A DNA stretch of 64,000 bases from Solen grandis (lineage: Eukaryota; Mollusca; Bivalvia; Adapedonta; Solenidae). The translations under genes and the position numbers were made by a program. Below the pieces are notes generated by a model, which was not told the DNA's origin, did no database searches, and was given only the letters and a program-made list of their open reading frames with translations. Position 1 is the first letter of the stretch, and each line of letters opens with the position of its first letter. Where the stretch lies: positions 67,111,223-67,175,222 of the forward strand of contig CM037784.1 of assembly GCA_021229015.1 (NCBI GenBank), read 5' to 3'. Positions 37,496 through 50,035 of the stretch are shown here, piece after piece.

Positions 37496-39756
37496 TTTTT
37501 TTTTAGCTCACCTGAGCACAACGTGCTCAAGGTGAGCTTTTGTGATCGCCCTTCGTCCGTCGTCCGTCGTCGTGCGTCGTCAACAATTTGCTTTAATCGA
37601 CATCTCCTCTGAAACCGCTGGACAGAATTTAATGAAACAGGAATGTTCCTTGGATGAGGCTCTACACAAGTTGCTAAAATAAGAACCATGGCTACAAAAA
37701 GAAAAATAATTTGAAAACTTTAAAAATCATCTCCTTCAAAACTACTGGCCAGATTTCAAAATTATTTCGTACAGATGTTCCTTAGGTCAACCTCTACCAA
37801 AGTTGCTAAAATTATTCCGATCCGTAAAAAAACATGGCCACCAGGGGCGGGGCTTATTTGCCTTATATGTATATATAGAAACCTTTAAACAACATCTCCT
37901 CTGAAACCACTGGACAGAATTTGATTAAACTTGGCAGGGATGATCCTTGGGTCAACCTTCACAAAAGTTGCTAAAATAAACTTGATCCATGTAGAACTCT
38001 GGTTGCCATGGCAACAAAAATATAAAAAAATATGAAAACTTTAAAAATCATCTTCTTCAAAACTACTGGCCAGATTTTAAAATAAATTGGTACAGATGTT
38101 CTTTGGGTCAACCTCTACCAAAGTTGCTAAAATTACTCCGATCTGTAAAAAAAACATGGCCGCCAGGGGCGGGGCTTATTTGCCTTATATGTATATATAG
38201 AAACCTTTAAACAACATCTCCTCTGAAACAACTGGACAGAATTTGATTAAACTTGGCAGGGATGATCCTTGGGTCAACCTTCACAAAAGTTGCTAAAATA
38301 AACTTGATCCATGTAGAACTCTGGTTGCCATGGCAACAAAAATATAAAAAATATGAAAACTTTAAAAATCATCTCCTTCAAAACTACTGGCCAGATTTTA
38401 AAATAAATTGGTACAGACGTTCCTTGGGTCAACCTCTACCAAAGTTGCTAAAATTATTCCGATCCGAAAAAAACATGGCCACCAGGGGCGGGGCTTATTT
38501 GCCTTATATGTATATAGAGAAACCTTTAAACAACATCTCCTCTGAAACCACTGGACAGAATTTGATTAAACTTGGCAGAGATGATCCTTGGGTGAACCTC
38601 CACAAGTTGCTAAAATAAACTTGATCCATGTAGAACTCTGGTTGCCATGGCAACAAAAAGAGAAAAAAAAAAGAAAACTTTAAAAATCATCTTCTTCAAA
38701 ACTACTGGCCAGATTTTAAAATAAATTGGTACAGATGTTCCTTGGGTCGACCTCTACCAAAGTTGCTAAAATTATTCCGATCCGTAAAAAAACATGGCCG
38801 CCAGGGGCGGGGCTTATTTGCCTTATATGTATATATAGAAACCTTTAAACAACATCTCCTCTGAAACCACTGGACAGAATTTGATTAAACTTGGCAGGGA
38901 TGATCCTTGGGTCAACCTTCACAAAAGTTGCTAAAACAAACTTGATCCATGTAGAACTCTGGTTGCCATGGCAACAAAAAGAAAAAAAAATGAAAACTTT
39001 AAAAATCATCTTCTTCAAAACTACTGGCCAGATTTTAAAATAAATTGGTACAGATGTTCCTTGGGTCAACCTCTACCAAAGTTGCTAAAATTATTCCGAT
39101 CCGTAAAAAAACATGGCCGCCAGGGGCGGGGCTTATTTGCCTTATATGTATATATAGAAACCTTTAAACAACATCTCCTCTGAAACCACTGGACAGAATT
39201 TGATTAAACTTGGCAGGGATGATCCTTGGGTCAACCTTCACAAAAGTTGCTAAACAAACTTGATCCATGTAGAACTCTGGTTGCCATGGCAACAAAAAGA
39301 AAAAAAAATGAAAACTTTAAAAATCATCTTCTTCAAAACTACTGGCCAGATTTTAAAATAAATTGGTGCAGATGTTCCTTGGGTCATCCTCTACCAAAGT
39401 TGCTAAAATTATTCAGATCAGCAAAAAACATGGCCGCCAGGGGCGGGGCTTATATGCCTTACATGTATATAGGGAAAACTTTAATCAACATTTCCTCTGA
39501 AACCACTGGAAAGAATTTGATTAAATTTGGCAGGAATGATCCTTGGGTCAACCTTCACAAAAGTTGCTAAAATAAGCTTGATCCATATAGAACTCTTGTT
39601 GCCATGGCAACAAAAAGAAAAAAAATATGAAAACTTTAAAAATCATCTTCTTCAAAACTACTGGCCAGATTTTAAAATAAATTGGTACAGATGTTCCTTG
39701 GGTCAACCTATTTATCTCAGGTGAGCTATTTAGGGCCATCATGGGCCTCTTGTTTT
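37496..39756 (+). mobile_element. AGCTCAC-type hairpin/tandem-core element, copy 5 (long)
   Basis: The longest copy: T-run, AGCTCACCTGAGCACAACG plus TGCTCAAGGTGAGC hairpin, GTCCGTCGTCCGTCGTCG, then about six ~320-bp double cores that are very alike (probably recent expansion). It ends CTCAGGTGAGCTATTTAGGGCCATCATGGGCCTCTTGTTT. Many short frames on both strands are translations of the cores and encode nothing recognisable. Confidence 0.88.
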
Positions 39757-40115
39757 TCTTCCTAGGTTGAAAAATCTGGTTGCTTTGACAACAAATGGAC
39801 TTAAAATATGGCAAATAATACAAAATATTGTGATAACTCAAAAAGTACAGAAAATATTTTTATGAAACTTGAAATGTAAATAGATGGCAATATGGAGATT
39901 ATGCACATCATTTTTAGCTTGTTTTTCTTTTCTTTTTCTTCTGATCAAAATTCTGGTTGCTTTGGTAATGGGATGTCCAGAAGATCCCGCGATAACTTAA
40001 AAACCATTTAATTGGTATATAAATAAAGGGCAGTATGGAGATTCTGCATGTCACTTTTTTTTTTCTCGGTACAAAATTCTGGTTGCTAGAGTAACGGAAA
40101 AATTATGCACCCTAC
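39757..40115 (+). repeat. Diverged cores related to the 62-kb element
   Basis: Words such as GATCCCGCGATAACT, GATGGCAATATGGAGATTATGC and TCTGGTTGCT match the cores at 62121-62745, with heavy divergence. No termini were identified. Confidence 0.6.
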
Positions 40116-40615
40116 CATGTAGCTTTATAAAAGGCTTATACATGTATTTCAATTTAAGTCATAATTTATAGGTAGTATTACCCAATATGGTTTCAATTTA
40201 TATGCTGTTTACTTGTTGGTATGAATGATATAAAAAATTATTCCTTTGCTTGGCCTATATATCTTCACTATGACGAAAATGGAATTTCATAAATAATGTA
40301 CAGGATACTTTTTTTTTCTTTTGTAAATCATGTCATTTTATCAAAATACCTTTATAAAATCATTATATGACCAAAATTGATTTGTATGCTGTTTTTGACT
40401 GACAATAACATTTCCAGTGTGCAACGAAAAGTTACAAGTATGAAATGACCATTGCGCAAAGTCATATCTACGTTCATTGTTTTGGCTATAAATAAATTAA
40501 ATGTACATTTACATGCGCAGATCCAACAATTTTGCTCTCCGGGGGGGGGGGGGGGCAGGGGGGGATTTAGCCGCCTCTGAAAAAAACACAGTGGTGGCCA
40601 TACGGCTTTCACCCC

Positions 40616-41130
40616 TCCTTTTAGCTCACCTGAACACAATTTTCTCACAATTTTCTCACAGTGAGCTTTTGTGATCGCCCGTTGTGCGTAGTCAACAATT
40701 TGGCTTGTTAACACTCTAGAGGCCATATTTTTGGCCCAATCTTCATGAAACTTTGTAAGAATGTTTGTTTCCATAAAATCTTGGACAAGTTCAACTTTGG
40801 GTCATGTGGGGTCAAAAATTAGGTCATGAGGTCAAATCTAAGAAAAACCTTGTTAACACTCTAGAGGCCACTTTTTTGGCTCAATCTTCATGAAACTTTG
40901 TCAGAATGTTTGTTTCCATCAAATCTTGGACAAGTTTGACTTTGGGTCATGTGGGGTCAAAAAGTAGGTCAATTTTATATATTCATTAAACTTGGTCAGA
41001 ATTTTTATTTCCATAAAACCTTGGACAAGTTATAAGTGGGGTCAAAAAGTAGGTCCATATGAAAAATCAAACATATGTTGCTCATTTATAATCAGGTGAG
41101 CGATTCAGGGCCATCATGGCCCTCTTGTAT
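40616..41130 (+). mobile_element. AGCTCAC-type element, copy 6
   Basis: It starts AGCTCACCTGAACACAATTT with a small internal duplication (ATTTTCTCAC twice) and GTGAGCTTTTGTGATCGCCC. Two and a half single cores follow (words CACTCTAGAGGCCA, TCATGAAACTTTGT). It ends ATCAGGTGAGCGATTCAGGGCCATCATGGCCCTCTTGT. Confidence 0.85.
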
Positions 41131-41655
41131 ACATATTTTAGGCATAATATCCAAATCTCACGGGGGGGGGGGATCTGGACCCTTGATCCCCCCTCTACTT
41201 ACAAGATCTTAAGTTATTCGTGCAATTGAATGGAATTTCCTTTGTGAACATCAGCAAAACACAACCAAAGTTGGTAGTTTATGACTTCAATATGGATAAA
41301 ATATATTAATTTACTTACATCATTAATTTTAATTCAGTATAATTATTCTTGTAAGGTAAGTTTAAATTGTGCATATAAATAATAAAAGCAAAAATATTTA
41401 AAGCTAAAACATACCAATTGTGACTAATAATGAAGACAGTAAAATATTTTTCCTGTCTTTGGGATATCTAAAGGTGATACTTGTATACCAATCTCAAGTT
41501 GTTATAAACAGGTATGCCACACTTTTCAGATGTCAAACATCCGATAAGTTAATCAAGACACTGCACACAAGAAAGGTTTCAGTGGAAATTATTATTCTCC
41601 AAAATCATTACTAAAATGGCAGTTGTCATTTGATTATTAATATTTATATATATGT
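41131..41655. other. Gene-free intron sequence with a poly-G tract
   Basis: Contains a G-run near 41162; nothing else was recognised. Confidence 0.5.
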
Positions 41656-41930
41656 AAAGACTGACAGGTCATGTGGGGTCAAAAAGTAGGTCATGATGTC
41701 AAATCTTAGAAAAACCTTGTTAACACTCTAAAGGCCACATTTTTGGCCCAATCTTCATGAAACTTTGTAAGAATGTTTGTCTCCATAAAATCTTGGACAA
41801 GTTCAACTTTGGGTCATGTGGGGTCAAAAATTAGGTCATGATGTCAAATCTTAGAAAAACCTTGTTAACACTCTAGAGACCACTTTTTTGGGATCAATCT
41901 TCATGAAACTTTGTCAGAATGTTCGATACC
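41656..41930 (+). repeat. Orphan core fragment of the AGCTCAC-type family
   Basis: About 1.7 cores (AGGTCATGTGGGGTCAAAAA, CACTCTAAAGGCCACATTTT, CTTCATGAAACTTTGT) without either terminus. Confidence 0.8.
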
Positions 41931-42084
41931 GACAATAATAAAAAAAAATATGCCTTAAATGATCATGTTCCAAATTTATTGATTATTTATATTATTGATG
42001 TACTTTTATTATGCACACATAGCATTTATACAGAGGATCCATTCCAGGATTTTGATATACCTATGTTTTGATGATGTACAGATA

Positions 42085-42185
42085 ATAGTATGGCAGCACT
42101 TTATCTGTCTCAAGTAGACATCATCTCCAAATGACTGAAATGCTGTCAGTGGGACATTAAACCCAACAAACAAACAACATGCACA
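42085..42185 (+). repeat. SINE 3' part
   Basis: TTATCTGTCTCAAGTAGAC...CCAAATGACTGAAATGCTGT...CATTAAACCCAACAAAC matches the 3' region of the SINE at 63250-63595. The 5' tRNA-like head is missing. Confidence 0.7.
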
Positions 42186-42633
42186 CATCATTTCAACTTC
42201 ATCAGTTGTCATTGATTCCATACCAGGGTTATTACACTTTTGGACAGCATCCCCAGTAAGAAGAAAAAATTATGTTCTGTGTTAATAAATCATTTGAACA
42301 AATTGCTGCTCCCGTTGCTACTTTAGCATGTAATAACCCCAGCTAATGATGAAAAAGTCGGGGGGGGGGGAAAAAGAACCTTGAATAATTCTGAAAGTGC
42401 TTATCATATATTAAAGTCTACTCCATTTTGCTGCACAGAAAATATTAGGCCTTTTCTGCGAAATGGAAATTTTGTTATATCTATCAAAATATAATTAAAA
42501 CCAAATAATATTTATCAGTCACAAACTTACTTTCAAATCAAGCTTTTTTCGCCAGTTCTCAGTGATTTTAAAAAAGAAATAAGATAAATAACTGCAAAAA
42601 AAAAATACAAGAAAGTAAATGTAAAACTCATGT
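42186..42633. other. Gene-free intron sequence
   Basis: Contains a poly-G run near 42360; no exon or element end was recognised. Confidence 0.5.
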
Positions 42634-43611
42634 TTTTAGCTTACCTGAGCAAAGCTCAGGGTGAGTTACTGTGATACCGTGAGTGTCCGTCGTGCGGTGT
42701 GCGTCGTGCAGTATCAACAATTTGAGTGTTTATACTCTTATCACCTTCATTTTTTAAGCAATCCCCTTCAAACTTTATGACAATGTTAATAACCAAAATA
42801 TCATGATTAAGTTTGATTATGACTGGATCAGTCATCCAAGTCAGGAGTTATGCCCCTTTTAATATGAAAAAAGGCCAGATTTCACATATTTTACACTCTA
42901 TCACCTTCATTTTTTGAGCTATCATCTTTAACCTTTATGCCAATGTTTATGACTATAATGTCTCGATTGAGTTCAATTATGGCTGAGATGGGCCAATTAG
43001 TTCAGGAGTAATTATGCCCCTTTTGATATGAAAAATAATGTCAGATTTCACGTTTACACTCAAACATCTTTATATTTTAAGCAATCATCTTCAAACTTTA
43101 TGACACTGTTTATAAATATAATGTCATGATTAAGGTTGATTTTGGCTGGGATCAGTGAATCAAATCAGGAGTTATGCTCCTTTTACTATATAAAAATGCC
43201 AGATTTTACTTTGTTTCCACTCTAGCATCTTCATTTCTTAAGCAATCGTCTTCAAACTTTATGACAATGTTTATGACCATAATCTCTCAGTCAAGTTTGA
43301 TTATGACCGATATCAGCCAATTAGGGTCAGAAGTTATGCCCCTTTTAATATAAAAAATTGCCAGATTTTACATTGTTTACACTCTAGCATCATCATTTCT
43401 TGAACAATCATCTTCAAACTTTAGACAATATTTATGACCATAACTTAGTGATCAGGTTTAATTATGGCTGATATAAGCCTGTTTATTCAGGAGTTATGCC
43501 CCTTTCGGTATAAAAAAAGCTTGACTTCAATTTGTAGCATTCTAGCATCTTTATTTCTTAAGCAATCATCTTTCTCAGGTGAGCAATTCAGGGCCATCTT
43601 GGCCCTTTTTT
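42634..43611 (+). mobile_element. AGCTTAC-type hairpin/tandem-core element, copy 8
   Basis: 5' hairpin ACCTGAGC-AAA-GCTCAGGGT (shorter loop than other copies), GTGTCCGTCGTGCGGTGTGCGTCG, then about five ~155-165 bp cores (CAGGAGTTATGCCCCTTTT, AGCAATCATCTTCAAACTTTATG). These match copy 1 on the opposite strand. It ends CTCAGGTGAGCAATTCAGGGCCATCTTGGCCC. Confidence 0.85.
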
Positions 43612-43613
43612 TT

Positions 43614-44235
43614 TCTTTTTTTTTTGTGGATGGTCTGTGAATGGCTATGAAAAAAAAAATGTGATATCCCTAACAGGATTCTGTATAAATCTGCACTGTG
43701 TGACATTATTTCAGATTTAGAGTCATAGCTATGTGATAGAGTGGATTGTGTTTTGATGCTAAAAGTAAATCATGTCAGGATATCACTTTGTGGCTTATGT
43801 TCATATTTTCATTTTTATCAGCTTGTCTGTCTGGCCGCCCGGCCGGCCGTCTGTCGTTTTTTTGTCCAGGCTGTAACTCAAAAAGTATAAAAGGCATCAA
43901 GATGAAACTTCATATGTGGATAGATCTCACTGAGGGGGAGTGCAGTGACCAAGAACCATAAATCTCTGTTGTGTAATTTTGGAGTTATTGCCCTTTGTAA
44001 ATTTTCATAATTAATTTTTGTGTCCGGGCCTTAACTCAAAAGGTAATTAAAGATATCAAGATGAAACTTCATACTTGGATAGATCTCAGTGAGGGGACAT
44101 GCAGTGACCAAGAACCATAACTCTCTGTCACGTAATTTTGGAGTTATTGTCCTTTGTAAATTTTCATACTTAATTTTTGTCCGGGCCGTAACTCAAAAAG
44201 TATAAAAGGCATCAAGATGAAACTTGAAACAAGAA
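43614..44235 (+). repeat. ~158-bp core array with CTGTCTGGCC head
   Basis: After GTCTGTCTGGCCGCCCGGCC and GTCTGTCG come three cores (AAGATGAAACTT at about 43901, 44061, 44218). Words CAAGAACCATAA and GAGTTATTGCCCTTTG relate it to the element at 20205-20935. The 3' end is lost. Confidence 0.75.
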
Positions 44236-44726
44236 CTGTAAACTTCATTCCAGTGACAAAGCGACATGCGGGGGGTATTTGCGCCATTACAATGCCAGTT
44301 CTAGTTTTTATGCACTATATCAGTGTAGATATGGTACACCCTCCAGCCCATCCCCATTATCATTACTGTGTACTGATGCATAACAATAAATTCTCTTCCT
44401 TATGAAAAATGAATATGATTTTTAAATGCAAATGATAGTTGTATTTAACAATCAAAATGTTGTAATTAATATTAATGCATTAAATAGGTTTATTAGCTTC
44501 TGTTATGTGAAATACTAATTAGTTTCGTATGAATCATCTACATCACTTTAATAACCAACAGAATGATATCATGCGGTGGGGGAAAAAAAAGGTTAAGTTT
44601 ATCTGACTGGTGATATTATGCATATTTGACAGTAGGAAAAAGATAAATCTTATTTACTTCATTGTCCTAAATTATCATTAATATCTTATTAACTTCACTG
44701 TCTTAGATTTTATATAATATTTTATT
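44236..44726. other. Gene-free intron sequence
   Basis: AT-rich; no exon recognised. Confidence 0.5.
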
Positions 44727-46604
44727 GGTCCAATGGCAACAGAAAGAAAAAACATTTTGAATATCCTTTCCTCCAAAACTACCGGCAAGATTTCAAAGTT
44801 ATTTGGCACAGATGTTTCTTGGGTTACTCTCTACCAAGATTGTTTAAATTATTTTGATCAATTAAAAAACATGGCTGCCAGGGGGCAGAGCCCCTTTTCC
44901 TTATATGTATATAGTAAGAACTTCAAATATTTTCTCCTCTAAAAGTACTGGCTGGATTTCAAAGTTATTTGGCATAGATGTTTCTTGGGTCACTCTCTAT
45001 CAAGGTTGATCAAATTATTTTGATCTGTTGAAAACATGGCTGCCAGGGGGCAGAGCCCATTTTCCTTATATGATTATAGTACAAATTTGAAAAATCTTCT
45101 TAGCCAAAAGTACTGGCTGGATTTCAAAGTTATTTGGCACAGATGCTCCTTATGTCACACTCTAACAAAATTGTACAAATTATTTTGATTCGTTGAAAAA
45201 ACATGGCCGCCATGGGGCAGAGCCCGTTTCCCTATATGAATATAGTACAAATTTGAAAAATCTTCTTGGCTAAAAGTCCTGGCTGAGTTTCAAAGTTATT
45301 TGGCACAAATGTTCCTTGGGTTACACTCTAACAAGATTGTTCAAATTATTTTGATCCATTAAAAAACATGGCTGCCAGGGGGCAGAGCCCATTTTCCTTA
45401 TATGAATATAGTACAAATTTGAAAAATCTTCTTTGCCAAAAGTACTGGGTGGATTTCAAAGTTATTTTGCACAGATGTTCCTTAGGTCACTTTCTACCAA
45501 GATTGTTCAAATTATTTTGATCCATTGAAAAACATGGCCGCCAGGGGCTTAAGCCCATTTTCCTTATATATACATTCAACATAAACTCCTTATAACGCTC
45601 CTCGGAACAACGCTGTATCCAATGTAACGCGGATGTCCATGGACCCCTTTTTTTTTCTTAAAAAAAAAATAGCAATTTTTGTATTTTTCGTATGTATCAT
45701 TCTATTGTAGCCACCATTTTTGTTTACAAACAGCGGTTTCCGGTTATCCACTGATTACCTGATACGTGTTAGTTTCTCTCGCTGTAGGCTGAAAACCAGT
45801 CACACTAGTACACTTAGGTGCGTGAACAATGGTAAACTGTCACAAGTCAAACAGTTAAGAAGCCAATATCGGCTATTTTTCCCCCGACTAATGACATGAA
45901 CTTGTTACGTTTTCGCACTTCAGCATGTGTCAGCGTAATAATGATGGCAAACTGTCATATGTAAAACAATTAAGAGCCCATTATCGCTTATTATACCGCC
46001 GACTTTTAAGTTACTTTCGCACATTTGTTTTTGAAAGGATATAATTAAAGGAGCTGAATTGTTTAAAGTATGATAATTAAAAGATATTAATTTGAGAGAA
46101 ATAAACAAACATTATGATGAGTAAAAAAATAATTACGTGCAGTTATAGAAAATAAATTTGAGTTGTAACAATTAAGATGTTTAAGATTCCGAAATTAACA
46201 CACATTTTGATACGGATTATCGATTAATCACAATAAGAATAAGACAGAAACTGACCGCCGATTTTACCGGTACAGTGTAAGCGGGTGGGTGGGGGATGGC
46301 TTTACTCGATATAGCATACAGTATAAGTGGATGGGGTGGGGGGGATTTTAACCTGAAATAGCAATAATGCGGATTCACATAGAGCACGGATCACCACCTT
46401 GGACCCCAAACCCGCGTTATAAAGAGTTTACAGTGTATATAGTACACATTTGAAAATTCTTCTTGTTCTAAAGTACTCAATCGGTTTATGGCTGGCAGAG
46501 CCCATTTTCCACAATATCATAAAATACTTGCTGTTTCTTTCCTCCCATTAATACCTGGTTGTTAGGTGAGCGACCCAGGGTCATCATGGCCCTCTTGTTT
46601 TTTT
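44727..46604 (+). mobile_element. AGCTCAC-type element, copy 9, 5'-truncated
   Basis: About five cores (GATTTCAAAGTTATTTGGCA, CATGGCTGCCAGGGGGCAGA), then after a nested transposon the intact 3' end TAGGTGAGCGACCCAGGGTCATCATGGCCCTCTTGTTT. The left hairpin is absent. It lies about 170 bp upstream of the NACHT exon. Confidence 0.8.
45573..46435. mobile_element. Nested TA element with TAAACTC..TTATAACGC termini (863 bp)
   Basis: The left side (CATTCAACATAAACTCCTTA) and the complement of the right side (CACTGTAAACTCTTTATAACGC) form a diverged inverted repeat. TA flanks both ends, and the host core resumes after it (CCTTATA | TATAGTACA). No transposase frame; Tc1/mariner-type non-autonomous element. 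Confidence 0.72.
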
Positions 46605-46776
46605 CACCAGTGGTGACTCCTGACAGTATAGCTTGCTATACTGACAAAGCCTTGTTTACTTCACTGTCTTAAATTATAAATAATAAGTCAAAAAAGTTTT
46701 AGCCATAATCTATAACATTCTTACATTATTCTATATCTTCACCTTCATCATTTGAACATTTCACATCTTTTTTCAG

Positions 46777-49639
46777 AACTAAAGCACAATCTGATAAGAA
46801 CTACCTAGCTCAGTTACATCCAGACACATTGCCAGAGGTTGACAGGCTGTATGTAGAGCCCAGTATGAAACTGGTGACAGATGGCAATGGGGATACAGGC
46901 AGGGATATGACGGTAAAAGAGGTTTTCTTCAAAGATCAGACAAAGTTTAACCGGATCTACATCTCAGGGGATGCAGGTCATGGGAAGACTGCTCTGTGTA
47001 AAATGCTGGTTTTGGCCTGGTGTCAGGTACATTCTGGTCAACAGATCAGTGATCATATCCCTGCTGATTTCTTAACAGTCATGAAGAATTTTGACTTTCT
47101 GTTCTACATCACATTAAGGAATGTCAGAGAAGATTGGATCGTGAGTGAAATGATAAAAAAGCAGTATTTTGTGGATCAGGATTTCTATAATAGGTTTATA
47201 AAAAGTGAGTGTGACAAAAGTTCATGTCTTGTCATATTAGATGGTTTAGATGAATGGTGTGCTCCAGAAGGTTATGATCTACCAGACTTTCGCCATATTG
47301 GGAGGTTTACAGTTCTCACCACCACTCGGCCTTGGAAACTGGAGATTCTAAGGCTTGAGCCCCCAGATATGGATAGGCAAGTCCGACTGACTGGTATTGG
47401 TGAGGAGGCATCTGATAGATATATGAAAGATATGGTTGACTTGCTAAATAAGAAGAAAAATGTCAGAAAGGAGAGTGCTGACTTCAAACAACATCTGAAG
47501 AATAAAAACCTGGAACATTTCCTAAACATTCCCATCATACTGAAACAGTTGATAACCTTGTGGCACCATGATGAGAAAGATATAACTGGAAGATCACAAG
47601 TTCATCTATACAGTGCTATGATAAACCACCTTCTGAAGTGGGAAAGAAATAAAAAGAAGGCATTACCAGGAGGAACTTGCCATGCTTCAGAACTTCCTAA
47701 ATGTCTAAAAGAAAAACAATACTGTGAGATTCATAAGGACTTACTTCTTTCCTTGGCACATCTTGCTTTTACAGCAACGCTTAACGGGCATCTTATTTTT
47801 AACCATGTGGAAGCAAAACTTCAAAATTTAACTGAAGATGACATAAACACGTGTTTATCAGCAGGTTTGTTGTGCCAGGAAATTTATGCAAGTCCTCAGG
47901 ATGATGAGAAGAAAAAACTTTCATTTCTTCACAAATCATTTCAGGACTTCCTGGCAGCTGTTTACCTGGTCATGAAACCTGAGTCACTGACACAACTGTC
48001 CCAAATATGCAACACTATGGAGAAACTTTGGGAGATGGATTCTGTGTTTGTTTTTGTATGTGGCATGGACTCCAGAGTCATGAGACCATTATCCGAATCT
48101 ATAGGTAAAATTATGGAACATGATAAGGAGGTTTGCATGGATGTTATGGAGGAGGATATGTTCTTTTGGTTGGAGGAGGGTATACACAATATATTGAAAT
48201 CAATACAAAACCTGATGATTGAGTGTGTGAGGGAGAGTAGGGACAGTGGACAGCCATCGCCACATCTGGAAAGTGTTCCTATTGTTATTGTTGCAAGGAG
48301 AGATATAAATTTGCAGGATGTAAAAGATCTAATCAGTACCTATAAGTCCTATATAAAGTTCATATATATACAGACTTCTCATTGGGAAGAACCACATGAG
48401 GACCTCCTCACCTCTGTGAGACTTCTGTCAGAGTGCAGGTCAGTGCAGCATGTGTGTCTGATGTTACCTAAGAGTCTGCCCCAGGACACTGAGGCCCTGC
48501 TAGAGAAGGCATTGTGTGACCACTGGTTACTGTCATCACTGTTTCTTGAGAGGGATGGATGTAAGCCATACTTAAGATATCTATACAGTGACAGAGTGAC
48601 CACACTGGTTAAATTATTCATCTGTTATGTGTCTATCTCAAGTCCTACAGAGTATCAAAGGATTATGGAGGGTTTGGAGAAAGCAACACAGCTGGAGACT
48701 CTGGTGTTGGAATTGGTACATGTAGAATGTAGTGAAGATTTGATAGATTATACTCTGGTGTTGGATGAAGTAGAGGAGTTGGATGAGGTAGAGGAGTTGG
48801 ATGAGGTAGAGGAGTTGGATGAGGTAGAGGAGTTGGATGAGGTAGAATGTAGTGAAGATTATAGGGAGCCTGATCTGGACCTGTCTCAATGTTCACAGCT
48901 ACAGAAACTTATTCTGAGTAAGTGTAGTGTTAATAAGGTTACTATCAACACAACATCACTCACATATTGTAAGGTCTATGGTTATACACATGTATACTTT
49001 GTTCCAGAACCACATGTTGGGACCACCATACAGACACTGAAGTTAGGGAGGATAACAGATCCACATTATCTGGATGAGATTGTCACTATTCTGCCTCACC
49101 TGACTCAGATATCTGACCTGGAGCTGAAGGAATTAGACTTTGGTGACAGAGATGTTTGTCTGTCTTCTGAGGCAAACTATTTAAGAGAAGTTATATTAGA
49201 AAATGTCATGATGGAAAAAACAGCTATGATTAGATTTCTCACATCTATCCCAGCCACTTGTCAAAAGGTTAACTTAAAGTTCACTCATAAAGGTACATTT
49301 CAGGATTTAGATGAGATTGTGGACATTCTGCGTCACCTGACTCGGGTAACTTGTCTGTATCTGGAGAAATTAGACTTTGGTGATAGAGATGTATGTCTGT
49401 CTTCTGAAGCAATACATCTAGAAAATATGATGTTAATCATGGTTACTATGACAGATAGGGCAATGATCCAGTTTCTTGACTCTGTTCTCACCATTAACCA
49501 TAAGGTGGACTGTTTTATTGTTGGTAAGGTTAATGAAGCAGTTGAGGCACACATCAACACCAGGTTTGTGGTGACAAAGAGATGTTCATTTCTAGTCTTC
49601 CACAGCCAGCCAGCAGTTCCTGATCATCCCCAGACTTGA
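46777..49639 (+). CDS. NACHT-domain NLR-like protein, large 3' exon with stop codon
   Basis: One exon stays open for about 950 codons from the acceptor TCTTTTTTCAG (46776) to a TGA at 49637-49639. Residues are counted from the TTG at 46829. A NACHT NTPase is clear: Walker A GDAGHGKT (47-54), Walker B CLVILDGLDEW (133-143), sensor-like TVLTTTRPW (161-169), and the winged-helix/superhelical signature FLHKSFQDFLAAVYL (366-380). An acidic LDEVEE minisatellite follows (645-674), then irregular leucine-rich repeats with a duplicated ~79-residue module (748-826 and 827-904, sharing LDFGDRDVCLSSEA). Such STAND ATPases act as cytosolic danger or pathogen sensors that oligomerise on ATP binding; that role is inferred. 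No CARD, death or TIR domain is in this exon; the coiled-coil exon at 23981 may supply the N-terminus. Joining exon 2 to 46777 shifts the frame and meets TAG after ten codons; an acceptor at 46784 (CTAAAG|CAC) restores it. ATTAAA at 49971 is a possible polyadenylation signal. Confidence 0.9.
48761..48850 (+). repeat. In-frame 18-bp coding minisatellite
   Basis: Five units of TTGGATGAGGTAGAGGAG (LDEVEE); the last unit ends in AATGT, recreating the VECSED peptide found just before the array (48726 and 48843). All units keep the NLR frame. Copy number is likely polymorphic. Confidence 0.95.
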
Positions 49640-50035
49640 AGTCTACTCATAGAGCAAATGTTTAATATGATGTAACCATGGAGACATATTCCTCAGAAGC
49701 GTACGGGTGGACGTGTGTGTCATGGTATTATTATAACATTTTCATAACAAAGTTGTTATTATGATCAGTATTTAGATTTATATGTTGATTCTTTTAAATT
49801 AAGATATAAAATCAAATGAGTTTCAGAGTTAAGGGAGAAATTCTATAAATTTAAATGAACATTTATATAAATAGAACCATACAACTGGGCTAAAAGTGCC
49901 CAGAGAAATTGGTAAGCTGTTGAAAAAATAATTCAATTTTCATTTTCATTTGGTTTTATTAATTTTCAGTATTAAACATATTTGTTAATATACCGGTATA
50001 ATTGTTTTTGAGGATTCAATGTCTGTGTGTGTTTA
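49640..50035 (+). other. Probable 3' UTR and flank of the NLR gene
   Basis: No canonical AATAAA was found here; ATTAAA occurs at 49971-49976. No other feature was seen. Confidence 0.45.

Noticed and set aside
37496..39756. Many 60-120 residue frames on both strands with repeated similar peptides
   Set aside because: They are translations of the tandem cores of a mobile element. The same peptides recur at every core and none resembles a protein family.
46829..46831. TTG at 46829 as the translation start of the NLR
   Set aside because: TTG is not a normal start in animals; the frame is open upstream to a good splice acceptor, and the first in-exon ATG is only at 46865. The start is presumably in an upstream exon.
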